From the NCBI GenBank assembly GCA_016785225.1, contig JAFBJZ010000670.1:682001-746000 (forward strand): a stretch of 64,000 nt of DNA. Direction: 5' to 3'. Positions 41,882 to 52,639 of this stretch are shown one piece after another (position 1 is the stretch's first letter; every line of letters begins with the position of its first letter). The notes beneath the pieces were generated by a model. That model had not been told where the DNA came from, ran no database searches, and worked only from the letters and a program-made list of their open reading frames with translations. This DNA is from Psettodes erumei (lineage: Eukaryota > Chordata > Actinopteri > Pleuronectiformes > Psettodidae). A program made the translations under genes and the position numbers.

Positions 41882-42850
41882 ATGGAGAGAAATGCACTTT
41901 TAAAGCTCAACGTGACATCTTCCACAACTCAACTCCTCATCAACGCCACAGGTGACATCAATGCCACAGTAAAACCCTTCAGTGTCTTTGATGGGTGCGA
42001 TCATCAGGTAGAGGGCATTCTCTTCGACCTGACCCTGCAGTGCATCAATGTGTTTGTGGGAATCCCTGCCAACTTGTTCGTCATCGCAGTCCTCATCCGC
42101 AATCGCAAAGAGCCCTCCACCTCAGACATATTCCTGGGCTGCCTGGCCTTCATGGATGCTTACTTTGGTATCACACCCATTCTCAGCTTCCTTAACCTTT
42201 ACCACTGGCACAGCAAAGGGGTGTGGTCAGCCATAAAGTTCTCCTATGGTGTGAAAGACACCAGTGGCCCACTGTTTCTCTCTTGTATATGCCTGGATCG
42301 CTTTGTGGCTGTGCTCTTCCCAATCGCTTTTGGGCAGCTCAAACATATTAAGTACAGGGTGGGCCTCTCACTGCTGGTATTCTGCCTCACAATTGCGTAT
42401 TCGGCAGCCAAGACTGTTGGAGGCCTCCCCAACTTTGAGAAGGTGTTCACTGGTGAGATCCTGGCAACGTTCACTTGGATGATTGTGTGTAACGTAAGCA
42501 TCCTGTGGACGCTGAAAAGGTCCTCTGGTGCAGGGAGAGATGTGATGCACCCCATGAAGAAGAAGGCCTTCAAGATGGTGCTCTCGATCCTTTGCATCAT
42601 TGTGTTTAACTACCTGCCACCTGTTGCACTGTTTCCTTTCGAAGACTACTACTCCCCTGATGTGTTTCGTTGCTATGTGCAGCCCATGGGCTTCTCCTTC
42701 CTCAATATCAGCACCACCATCCAGCCGCTTGTTTACCTGTCTCGTCTAGAGAAGATGCCATTCCTCCCAGACACCTGGGTTAAGAATTGCTGCTCCCGTG
42801 TGACTGCAGAGAATAATAAAGCCCCACCTGCACAAAACCAAAGTGCTTGA
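41882..42850 (+). CDS. Intronless class A (rhodopsin-like) orphan-type GPCR
   Basis: A 322-residue seven-transmembrane receptor in a single coding exon. The first Met is chosen because it opens a sequon-rich N-terminus (N10, N21, N27) of about 45 residues before TM1. Landmarks seen are N64 in GIPANLFV (TM1), D92 in LAFMD (TM2), DRF at 139-141 instead of DRY, P246 in FNYLPP (TM6) and QPLVY at 281-285 instead of NPxxY. The C-tail carries a CC pair (303-304) suited to palmitoylation. Oddities: residue 115, where the TM3 cysteine is expected, is Trp, and the second extracellular loop has no Cys, so the canonical disulfide cannot form. TM4 lacks the usual Trp and TM5 lacks the usual Pro. The single-exon structure and overall look suggest the delta/purinergic-like group, but I cannot name the ligand or ortholog. 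The neighbour downstream is convergent (TRIM). Confidence 0.88.
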   Translation: MERNALLKLNVTSSTTQLLINATGDINATVKPFSVFDGCDHQVEGILFDLTLQCINVFVGIPANLFVIAVLIRNRKEPSTSDIFLGCLAFMDAYFGITPILSFLNLYHWHSKGVWSAIKFSYGVKDTSGPLFLSCICLDRFVAVLFPIAFGQLKHIKYRVGLSLLVFCLTIAYSAAKTVGGLPNFEKVFTGEILATFTWMIVCNVSILWTLKRSSGAGRDVMHPMKKKAFKMVLSILCIIVFNYLPPVALFPFEDYYSPDVFRCYVQPMGFSFLNISTTIQPLVYLSRLEKMPFLPDTWVKNCCSRVTAENNKAPPAQNQSA

Positions 42851-43427
42851 TATTTAAATGGGAATACTGAAGACATATTGAGCCCCGTGGATGCTGAGTG
42901 TAACATTTATCTCTAAAGGGGTGCTGAATACTGTGAATCTATCTGTGAGTTCAAGATCAATTTGCTATTATTTTATTGTTCTATTTTATATTTCTATTAT
43001 TTCTATCATTTTCCAAGTGTGAGTTGTAATTGAGTTCAGTTTTTATGCATATAAGTAAGTTTTTTTTTTTTACCTGAAAACAATATATCCTGTATATGTG
43101 CGGAAATAATGAGGAAGCAAATGGAAAATCAAACTTTTAAATTTTATTTAAACATTATTTTCAAAGAATGGAACGTTTTCAAAGCTGCTGTCTCCATCAT
43201 AATGAAATCCTTCAAAATATTTGTTTGGCTTTGGCGCCATCATGTGTACAAAACAGAATGCTAAAGCGTGCCATACATAATCCAGTAACAAGCATCCTCA
43301 GACCAGTGGGTTATTTGTTATTTCATTTGATGAATTAAATATCACTTCATAAATCTGAATTTCAGTAGTGAAAGTCACAGTCATCATGCAACTCCTCAAA
43401 TGTACACAATAGACAATGTTCACCAAC

Positions 43428-43458
<31 letters not shown>

Positions 43459-43797
43459 CCAGTTAGCGCATCTTATTAATTTATTAACAAGCTATATCCC
43501 ATTTTAATCCACAAAAAATTATATAATCTTATATCAAACAATAACTTGCCACTTTCTGTAGTTAGGAAGGTAGGATTCCATTAATCTCAGAAAGAGCCAA
43601 GCTAACTGTTTCCCATAATGTCAAATTATTCCTTTGGGATTCCTTTGACCAAAATAAATGTTTTTGAAGCAGCAAAGTGACTTGAAAGAAGTATATTTTC
43701 CATGTTCTCTGTGAGAGACTCAGATTCAGATTACTGTCACTTCCTCTATCACAACAGGTCAGGGTGGTATTTCTTTTAACATTTATCATTAGTCCAG
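42851..43797. other. Convergent intergenic spacer
   Basis: The space between the ends of the orphan GPCR (+) and the TRIM gene (-) must hold both 3' untranslated regions. It is AT-rich with T runs near 42970-43070 and has a TG microsatellite at 43433-43458. No further gene is seen. Confidence 0.6.
43433..43458. repeat. (TG)n microsatellite
   Basis: A perfect TG run in the spacer between the GPCR and the TRIM gene. Confidence 0.95.
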
Positions 43798-45721
43798 TTA
43801 TTGACGCAACATTGTGACAAGTACCTTCTCTGGCATTATTTTCAATGGATGGCTGCTCTGTGTATAGAAATATGGAAGCAACGTTTCTGTGAATGTGTGT
43901 GTGAATGTAAAAATGACTGTGTTATCAGCAGGGTCAAAAAAAGACACCGTCCCTTTGTTGTAATTCAGTTGCACTTTGATTTGTTTGGGTGTCCTTGAAA
44001 GTGTCAGTAGGGTGGGTGGGGAGGTCATGGCCCTGAACACTCCTTCTCGGAAACACAAAGTCCAGAAACCATTTTCAGGTCGAGCTGAGATCTCAGCGTT
44101 CCTCCGTACAGTCAAAGAGGCCACGCCCAGGAGCCAGTCCTGATTACTTCCTGTTTCCACGACCCAGTGGTGGCTTCCTGATCCAAGTGGGGTCATGGCT
44201 ACTACTTCGGCGCTCATGTGGAAGCGCTCTGGGTTGTCAGGGCAACAGTTGGGCTGCTTTGAGTAGTGGAGGGAAGTGAGGTCGTCAGACAGGATGAGGC
44301 ATGGGTGTGCTGTGTTTGGGTCCAAAGTCACCGGAGCTAAAAGGCAGGAAATTTGGCACAACAATTGATATGTTAAATAGGGTTTGCTTATTATAGCTCT
44401 CCAATTTCAGCTTCTGAACTTGGAGAAAATAAAAAGTAGTGTACTCACTGTAGTCAATCTGGTCCAGTATTTTCTCCCAGACTGTATACTTTAGGTTGCA
44501 GAGATGTTTGGTCATGTCAATCAGTAATCCGGACATGTTCTCTGAACCAAGCACAAAGCTTTTGCTTCTGTGATAAAAACAGATATTTTGCCACAGCAAA
44601 CAACACAACACAGCAGGAGAGAGTGTAAATATATCTTTGTGGACCTACCTGTCCTGAGTGGTTTTAAAATTCTGGAAAATAAAATTTAAAATAAAATACA
44701 GTGTCAAGGTGGCATGTCTTTGGAAATGCTAATCGATGATGAAGATGAAGTAAACTAGTCTGCGCACCTTCAACAAAACCATGTCATCTTCTTTCAGCTG
44801 CTCCTGTATGACTGAAATGGTCTCTGTGAGTGACAGGACCTCAGCAGAAATCTCTTTAATCTTATCCTTCATTCCTGCAACCTTCTCCTCCTCTTCTTTT
44901 TTCACAGCTGCTAATCGGGCCGACTCTTCTTGGCAGAGGAGCTTACGGAGCTGATCAAACTGGCTCCTGATCAGTCTTTGTGTTTCCAGTGATTGGCTCT
45001 GATGGAATATATTGCAAATTCTGACTTTTCATCTGCGACAAATATGTATGACTTGCCATCTCATCACAAGTTACCTTGATGTACTTGGACATATCTGCAG
45101 ATTCCCTCTGAATTCTTTTGATGTCATCCACTTTTTCTTGCAAGGCTTTAAGGGATAAAGCGAGTTCATCCTGAAAGTCAAGCAGGATTCAGTCAGCAGA
45201 GCTCAAGCTTCTCAGAATGATGCTTCAGTTTGGAGCAAAACATAAAAGCCTGGTTTACAGTCAGGATAGACTTGCAGAACAGCATTCTACCATTAGGTAA
45301 CTGTGAAAGTCATCACTTTGTTTAGTTCCCCTACCTTGCAGTCCAACACTGCCTCTTCTATAGGCGAGCAGTCGTGGGTCTTGTGCAGTTTAGAAGACTG
45401 ACACACAATACAGATGGGCTGTTTGTCAACCAGACAGAAGAGTTTAAGCCTCTCCCCGTGTAGACTGCAGTTCATCTTGTCCTCTGTTTGTGCTGAACTC
45501 CTGGCCAGCAGAAGAGCGTCGCAGACATTTTTCAGAGCCAGATTGCGGGTGGGAGTGGACTTGGAGGCTTTTTTCCTGCACAGTGGACACTCACGTAACC
45601 CCGTGTCCCAGCAGCGCTTCAGACAGCCCCTGCAGAAGCTGTGGCTACATGACAGCAAAACAGGGTCTGTAAAGATGTCACAGCACACGGGGCATGTAAG
45701 ATCCTCCTCTGGCACTGACAT
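43798..45721 (-). CDS. TRIM35-like E3 ubiquitin ligase (RING, B-box 2, coiled coil, PRY-SPRY)
   Basis: Likely RING-type ubiquitin ligase of the large teleost TRIM expansion, cytoplasmic, often linked to immune signalling in this family. Six exons join in phase: 45335-45721, 45075-45170 (96 nt), 44768-44998 (231 nt), 44649-44671 (23 nt), 44449-44567 (119 nt) and 43798-44336. This is the classic TRIM exon pattern and gives 464 residues. The RING ligands are C10, C13, C25, H27, C30, C33, C45 and C48. The B-box 2 ligands are C85, H88, C96, D99, C104, C107, H113 and H116. Exons 2-3 encode a Glu/Lys-rich coiled coil, and the last exon encodes PRY (VTLDPNTAHPCLILSDD) and SPRY. The start at MSVPEEDLTCPVC fits the family. 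An in-frame Met 35 codons upstream lies in non-conserved sequence. The frame looks intact. The exact ortholog (TRIM35-like, nuclear-factor-7-like or A33-like) is uncertain. Confidence 0.92.
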
Positions 45722-46138
45722 GATCAGTGGTCTGTCATGTGCAGTGAAGTAAATCCACAGTTCAAAAAAGCAGAAGTCTTCAGTGTTTCCTCTGTCACAC
45801 CATAGTTTAGTCTTCTGAAAGTACACTGACTACATATCTATCGTTCCTGACACTAAGTAGCAAAGGTTCTCCTGTGCATGACTTCTGTGGGAGTAACTTA
45901 AATTGTGTGGCCGTGTGAAAATCTCTGTATATAGCAGAGCTCGGGAACAGGAAATAGAGCCCTATTGGTTGTTGGGCAGCTTAACAGTGGCTGGTAACTT
46001 GCAACATGTTTTGGAATGCAATCATACAGGATATGGACATGAATGCTTCAGCGTTGACATCCATGTTAACAGCCCAAGGCTGCAAACCTTTTGACCTGCT
46101 TATTAACTCAACAGGCTTAGTGACTGACCATTTGAACA

Positions 46139-46167
46139 GGGTTAGGGTTAGGGTTAGGGTTAGGGTC
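46139..46167. repeat. Interstitial telomeric repeat (TTAGGG)n
   Basis: GGGTTA hexamers repeat about four times, ending in a GGGTCAGG variant. It is far too short for a telomere and explains the Leu-Thr and Val-Arg dipeptide open frames on the two strands. Confidence 0.9.
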
Positions 46168-47513
46168 AGGTGCAGACAAACTACTGCAACTACTTTCATA
46201 CATCAGTGAATGGACTGACTGTGTTGCTCAGCTCTCGCCTGTTGTGTTCACAGGGAGGTTTCTGTCATTAACAGGTGAACAGGCTAAACCAGCTCAGAGC
46301 AGTCAGAGATATTTTTCACCAATAGGAATTTACCATTGTTACCAACAGGTCAACCATTAAAACAGGTCAATGGCAATATAGTATGCGATTATATATAGAG
46401 CATGTTTTATGTGAAAATATCTCCCTATGTACGTGCATTACATACTGTATGTTGTGTTTATCTGGATGATTTACATGAAACCATGAAACTTTTATGCCAC
46501 ACATCAGTATTTGATCACATATAAGCAACCAGAGGAACATGTTTTGTTTTTCTGAAGGAAGACTGCACTCCAAGAAAGATAAGAATACTGAATATGTGGC
46601 AGCCAAAAATAGATGAAAGAACACAGAGAAGACTGAGTCTGAGTCTACAGAGGTGTGGGTGCAAGTTGTTATTCCAAGGGACAAGCTTTTTAGAGTAGTT
46701 TAATTTTAGGTTTGTCCTTCATTCTGAGTGCAAACATTCAGTAACACACAGTGAAGTGTCTGCCTTGTAGTCATTAAGGTGGATTTTACTTCTACTCTCC
46801 TACTACTTGTTTACAACCAGTATTGGCTTTTCTGTCCATTTTAACAGACTGCCATGCTAACCTGATGGAGTTAATGGATGTATTAAGAGTAACTGTGACC
46901 GTTTTGGTCCTTTTTTTCACAAAAACGGACCATGGAAGGAAGTTATACATAACATCAGCTTTAAGAAATGACATATACTGTATGACTGACCTACATATGT
47001 CTGCCCTACACCATTTATTTTCTGTTATGAAACCCATCAGTAGGCTATATCAGCATCTGAGTTTTTGTCCCAGTTTGATTGCAGTTACAGTTAGGTTATT
47101 GTAATGATAAACTACCTTGCTGCACATCCTAACTATTTTTTCCAATGTCATTGGTCCTGTTTCAACATGCAGACCTTGTGGCAAACAGGACAAACAAACC
47201 CAAGTTAATACATTTTATTTCTGTCTTTGTCATCTCAAACCATTGCTGAATGATAAGACTAATGGACTCGTGATGCATGACAATGAGCTACACTGTTAAA
47301 ACCGCGCAGCAATGACCTTGACGGTGACGTGTGTAGCTACAATACGCTCTGTCATTTATTTGTGCTTTTGTGCGTACGTGTAGGAGGAGAGGGTGTGGGT
47401 TCACTCGGTTCGCGAGAGTAATGAGAAAGCCTTATTAATGACGGCTGCAGCCCCTCGCATCCTATCCGCCATTTCCACGGATCACGGTGCCTCCCTCTCT
47501 CCTCCGGTCTTTG

Positions 47514-47534
47514 GTTGCCATGGCGATGACGTCA
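47514..47534 (+). promoter_or_regulatory. X-box (RFX) abutting a palindromic CRE in the tubulin promoter
   Basis: GTTGCCATGGCGAT (47514-47527) fits 13 of 14 positions of the RFX X-box consensus RYYNYYATRRNRAC. It shares its last T with a perfect CRE, TGACGTCA (47527-47534). The pair sits about 155 bases before the beta-tubulin start codon in CpG-rich sequence. Binding is inferred from motif only. Confidence 0.5.
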
Positions 47535-47688
47535 AGTTGCACCACCGATTCAGCCCAGTAGACGGGCGTCAGAGGCGGTGCGAACAAATCCCGGACGATC
47601 GACTGCAGGGAGCCACCATCCCCTCGATCTCCACCGCTCAGACTCCCGTCTCTCCTACTCGTCCATCCTCGCATCCATCTTTCCCAAA

Positions 47689-50079
47689 ATGCGTGAAATT
47701 GTGCATTTGCAGGCCGGTCAGTGCGGCAACCAGATCGGAGCCAAGGTATTTTTCTGGTACTTTTTGGCTTTTTTCTGCTTGTTTTTTTGTTTGTTTGTTT
47801 GTTTTTTGTTGCATTTTGTGCAGGCATTCACGCACGCACGCACGCCTCGGTGGCGCTGAGAGGAACTCTCTAATCCATCGCCCAGGAATTCTCCAGAAGA
47901 CAGCCACCGTCTTTTCTCGATGGAAACTCCGTGCATTTAGGAAAAATTAAAATCAGAGATGTTTTGCTCATTGACATCCTCTGCAGGGATTACTATAGAC
48001 TAAACCATAAACCATGTCCGAGTCGATTGATGCAACTGACGAAAAGATCACACGACAGATAACAACACATTTGCCTTTGACGATTGAATGCAAAATTCAC
48101 CTTTGAAATGTCTTCCTTTTAGTCCGTGATATAAACGATAGGTTATAGTAGTAATGTAACCTCACTGTCACCGGTGGAACAACCTCCCCTCCCCCTTCAT
48201 ATTTTGACCTATTTTTTTATACCTCGGTGTCCGTCGAAAAGTGTACTTTTTAAAACAGATTACATTTACAATTTCGTTTCTTTGCAAAGAAATGATTATG
48301 TGGTAGTTTAAACTCGTTAACCCACAATGGTACTATAGTGTGGTCTAATTGCGTAGAAGAACCTGCTACTTACCAGATTATTGCCATCAGCTTGATCACT
48401 CCTGAGACACACTGCATTGTGCATTTCAGACTGAAGGACAGCACCGATGACCTTTGCATGTTTAAAAACACTGTAGCTTACTGCAAGTTTACTGTCTCGC
48501 CTCCTCCTGTCCCACCACGCCTGTTTTTTTCTGTCCTCAGTTCTGGGAGGTGATCAGTGATGAGCATGGCATTGATCCCACTGGTACCTACCATGGAGAC
48601 AGCGATCTACAGCTGGACAGGATCAGCGTCTATTATAACGAGGCCACAGGTAGGCGACAGCTTCGGCTACAGCAAACACAGAGCCAAAGCAGCTGTCTCA
48701 TCCCTTCCCTCGCCCACCGTGCTTCTCTATCGTGTAAAGTGATTTGTGTCTGCTCATGCATCATGCTCAGCAAGAATGACATTGCTGATCCATTTTGCCT
48801 GATTTCAGGTGGGAAATATGTGCCCCGAGCCATCCTGGTGGATCTGGAGCCTGGCACGATGGACTCAGTCAGGTCCGGTCCCTTCGGGCAGATCTTCAGG
48901 CCCGACAACTTCGTCTTTGGTAAGCTATGTGAATTTAGTGACGATGCACTTTTTCAATTTTTTTTCCCGTAGCAAGTGTTTCCTGCATCGGCTCAATAAT
49001 TTGTGGTTCCCGTGACTACAGGCCAGAGTGGAGCTGGAAACAACTGGGCCAAGGGTCACTACACCGAGGGAGCCGAGCTGGTGGACTCAGTCCTGGACGT
49101 GGTGAGGAAAGAGGCTGAGAGCTGCGATTGCCTTCAGGGCTTCCAGCTCACTCACTCACTGGGCGGTGGCACTGGCTCTGGCATGGGCACCCTGCTCATC
49201 AGCAAAATCCGGGAAGAGTACCCCGATCGTATCATGAACACCTTCAGCGTGGTGCCTTCCCCTAAGGTGTCTGACACGGTGGTGGAGCCCTACAACGCCA
49301 CCCTGTCTGTGCACCAGCTGGTGGAGAACACTGATGAGACCTACTGCATTGACAATGAAGCTCTCTATGACATCTGCTTCCGCACACTGAAACTCACCAC
49401 CCCCACCTATGGAGATCTCAACCATTTGGTGTCTGCCACCATGAGCGGAGTGACAACCTGTCTACGTTTCCCCGGACAGCTCAACGCTGATCTCCGTAAA
49501 CTAGCTGTCAACATGGTGCCCTTCCCCCGCCTTCACTTCTTCATGCCCGGCTTCGCCCCCCTCACCAGCAGGGGCAGCCAGCAGTACCGCTCCCTGTCCG
49601 TGCCCGAGCTCACCCAGCAGATGTTCGACGCCAAGAACATGATGGCTGCCTGCGACCCACGTCACGGCCGCTACCTCACCGTGGCTGCCGTGTTCAGAGG
49701 CCGCATGTCCATGAAGGAGGTGGATGAGCAGATGCTGAACGTGCAGAACAAGAACAGCAGCTACTTCGTCGAGTGGATCCCGAACAACGTGAAGACCGCC
49801 GTCTGCGACATCCCACCCCGAGGCCTCAAAATGGCCGCCACGTTCATCGGCAACAGCACGGCCATCCAGGAGCTGTTCAAGCGCATCTCCGAGCAGTTCA
49901 CCGCCATGTTCCGTCGCAAGGCCTTCCTCCACTGGTACACTGGCGAGGGCATGGACGAGATGGAGTTCACAGAGGCAGAGAGCAACATGAATGACCTGGT
50001 GTCCGAGTACCAGCAGTACCAGGACGCCACCGCCGAGGAGGGCGAGTTTGAGGAGGAGGGAGAGGAGGAAGTTGCTTAA
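47689..50079 (+). CDS. tubb4a: Beta-tubulin, class IVa (TUBB4A-like)
   Basis: GTP-binding beta subunit of the microtubule heterodimer. Four exons are seen: 47689-47745 (57 nt), 48541-48649 (109 nt), 48809-48919 (111 nt) and 49022-50079. This is the standard vertebrate beta-tubulin structure and gives 444 residues. It starts with MREI, the nascent-chain motif read by the TTC5-dependent tubulin autoregulation pathway, and carries the GGGTGSG nucleotide loop in exon 4. The acidic tail DATAEEGEFEEEGEEEVA matches the TUBB4A type as I recall it (single AEEGEF, ending EEEVA) apart from one Ala-to-Gly change. TUBB4B has one more Glu. The last exon is strongly G/C-biased at third positions, as in a highly expressed gene. 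The neighbouring crb3 also sits beside TUBB4A on human 19p13.3. tubb4b-like naming remains possible because the two isotypes are so similar. Confidence 0.93.
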
Positions 50080-52639
50080 AGCCTGCCCCTGCCCAACTGC
50101 CAAACTGCACATCACTTCACCCATCCCCTAACTCCATCCCTTTCATCCCTCTCCATCTTGAAATGAACAGTCTACCACGCTGAAAAAACTGCCACCACCC
50201 ACATCGCTGTTGCTCCAGTGTTAGACACCGATGTTGACTGATACTAGTGAAGTTTTTGGTTCAAAGGTTTTTGTATGTTGTGAATGCACTGATTTATGTT
50301 CATCCTTATGTCTGTTCCGTCATCGCCTTGCCAAATTCAGCAGCAAGGGATTTCAACTGTGAAGCCTTGAAATTGGAGGATGATTAAAGTCTGATTAAAA
50401 GGCCACCCATACTGCCTACTGAGTTTTTATTGATTGTGTTGATGTGTGATCCCTCATGACTATCAGACCCAACAGCACCCGACAGTGTCTGTTGTAAAAC
50501 ATGGTGACATGGGAGGAGCTTCTCAACCTGAAGGTCAGGCTCCTTGTAAGGGTGACAGCATGGATACTGAGATCCATAGAAAGTGCCTTCAATGCAGTTT
50601 TTAAAAATTTTTACTGAAATGCAGAATAGTAATTAACCTGTACACTCCAATGATGTTTTGAATCTTCGGTTTAACTTAAAATACAGCCCATGAGCCCAAG
50701 GTCAAAACAAGTAATTAAAGTAAAGAACGTTAGGCAAGAAATATTTTATAATTCCACTAAAGGAATTTTAATTTCTACTGATTAAAAGACATGTGGTCAG
50801 GATATAGACTGCAATACAATGTAAATAGGTAAACATTAAATCCTGTGAAAATAGCCTGGGCTTTCTACATGTTTATATAAGCTCAAGCTGTTCTCTGTTC
50901 CTAATCAGCCATTGTAGCTAGGCTTCTCTTATCAGCGAGGAGTCTCACTGAATGAATGAATGAATGAATTTCTCCAGGACTATTATTCAGTAAATGACAT
51001 CAATATTATCAAGAATGCAAATGTGGATGCAAACAAGGTTTTAATATTCATTCTTTTCTCTAAAAATGAATCCTGCCCTGATGTGTTTACTAATTTTAAG
51101 ACGCTTCTGAGCTTTAAAATCAACTTGATCTGAGGGGATCCTTGCGGTACTTTATCTTAATGTATGCCATACATAACAAGCTCATTAATTGTCCAGACTC
51201 AGTTAGATGGCTGTTATTTAATATCCACTAGAATGCTAATGAAATTACATGACTTTACCAATAGCTGTTCTGTACTGAATTCATTAAGAACCAAAAACAA
51301 CAACATGTGAATCATGCAAGTCAGTATTAAATTAAATTACCTCTCAACTAGTTTCCAAATATTTTGGTCAACTAAAGACATCTAAGTGAAAGATTATTCT
51401 CACACTACAGTTTCTTCATTATATTATAGTAGCCTCTTTTTCACATATACAATGACTTTGTGTCTACAAGTAACTGACTTTCTCAGGTACTCTAAAGGGC
51501 TGAGCTTTTCAGTTTATGAGTGCTTATCTGCCATGTTTTATCATCCTGAAACACTCCCTGCACAAATACCTAGATATGGACTTGTTTGTATTTTCCCCGA
51601 CTATGCCAAGACATTTTAGGCCTCTAATCGTGGCTCATTGCTCATAAGGGAGCTTCAGTGAGTTATCAAATGTTCCACAGCTTCATACATAAATCTAATT
51701 ATGACTGGGACTGCAACCACATTAATGTAATTACACCTTCAGTACATTTTTAAGAAAATCATAACTTAGATTGATCTTATGTTCCCCATAAGGACTTTGA
51801 AATGCTTAGTATAATTTAATTACTCAACTACTATACAAATATGTTGTTATTTATTTGACAAAAGCATTAATAAATAGGCTGTGACATTGTAAAACCTCTC
51901 TGCTTGATTACAATGCAGTACGTGCGTCAATGCTGATGTGACGAAGTGAAAATTTTTGAACAATGAAACTTTACATCAGCATGATTATTCAGTGAATACT
52001 TGAAGTGTAAACAAGGGTTTGCTTTTTCTAGGCATAATTTCCCAGTATAACCTCATGTTTTGATCTCACAACAGGATCCTTAAAGTCAAGAGTTTTTGCA
52101 CTATGATAAAGATGTTTGCTTACACTCATTGTTAGGCTAAAAAAATACATTTCAAATGTTTAAAATGCAATTGCAAAAAACTAAAATAATTTGAGGTAAA
52201 GGGTCAGTGTAGATTTTGCCAGTGATAGTAGCTCGCTGACTGAATTAAATCAAGTAAGTATCATGGTTGATTGAAGGCAACTGATACAAGAAAAACATGT
52301 CAAAAACTAAAATTAATAGTGGTGATAAAATACTGTGATTCCAGTCTCAGTTGTGCAGAGGAAATGTTCAATTGTCCTCAAAACCAGCAGAAGACACATC
52401 CAGATGCTTCTCCTCATAGAGCCATGCAGGGACCATTCAGTGCTTTCTGAAATAAGTAAATATATCAGGCTATGGTGCCTACAGCTTGGCACTCTGTCCT
52501 CTCTTATACCCGAGAGAGTCTTCTTTCAGCAACTGCCGAAAAGGAGGAAGCCTCTCGACGGACAGGAAAGTCGCCATGCACATGTTTGCAGCCATGTTCG
52601 CGTCCTCACAGGTCTTGTAGCAACATAAAGCGCTACATC
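50080..52639. other. Tubulin 3' UTR and convergent spacer to crb3
   Basis: The tubulin 3' untranslated region probably ends after the ATTAAA signals at 50383-50388 and 50394-50399. The rest is AT-rich unique sequence with a TGAA tetranucleotide run at 50949-50969. The right end must contain the crb3 3' untranslated region. No gene is seen. Confidence 0.6.
50383..50399 (+). terminator. Polyadenylation signals of the beta-tubulin gene
   Basis: Two ATTAAA hexamers lie 11 bases apart, about 300 bases after the stop codon. They are variant poly(A) signals at a suitable distance. No AATAAA occurs between the stop codon and these sites that I can see. Confidence 0.55.

Larger units (their letters stand above)
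45722..47688. other. Divergent TRIM / beta-tubulin promoter spacer
   Basis: No coding exon is seen. On the minus strand, CTATATACAG near 45926-45937 could be a TATA box for the TRIM gene. A short interstitial telomeric repeat lies at 46139-46167. From about 47380 the sequence turns CpG-rich and holds the likely tubulin promoter and 5' untranslated region, including CGCCATTT (YY1-like, reversed) near 47467-47475 and the X-box/CRE pair at 47514-47534. Confidence 0.6.

Noticed and set aside
45719..45826. Upstream in-frame Met extending the TRIM protein by 35 residues
   Set aside because: The extension has no family similarity. The Met directly before EEDLTCPVC is the usual TRIM start.
45981..46209. 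Leu-Thr and Val-Arg repeat proteins
   Set aside because: Translation of the interstitial telomeric repeat.
49501..50124. 207-codon frame antisense to beta-tubulin exon 4
   Set aside because: It is the mirror of G/C-biased codons in the tubulin exon. No domain, and the sense gene fully explains it.
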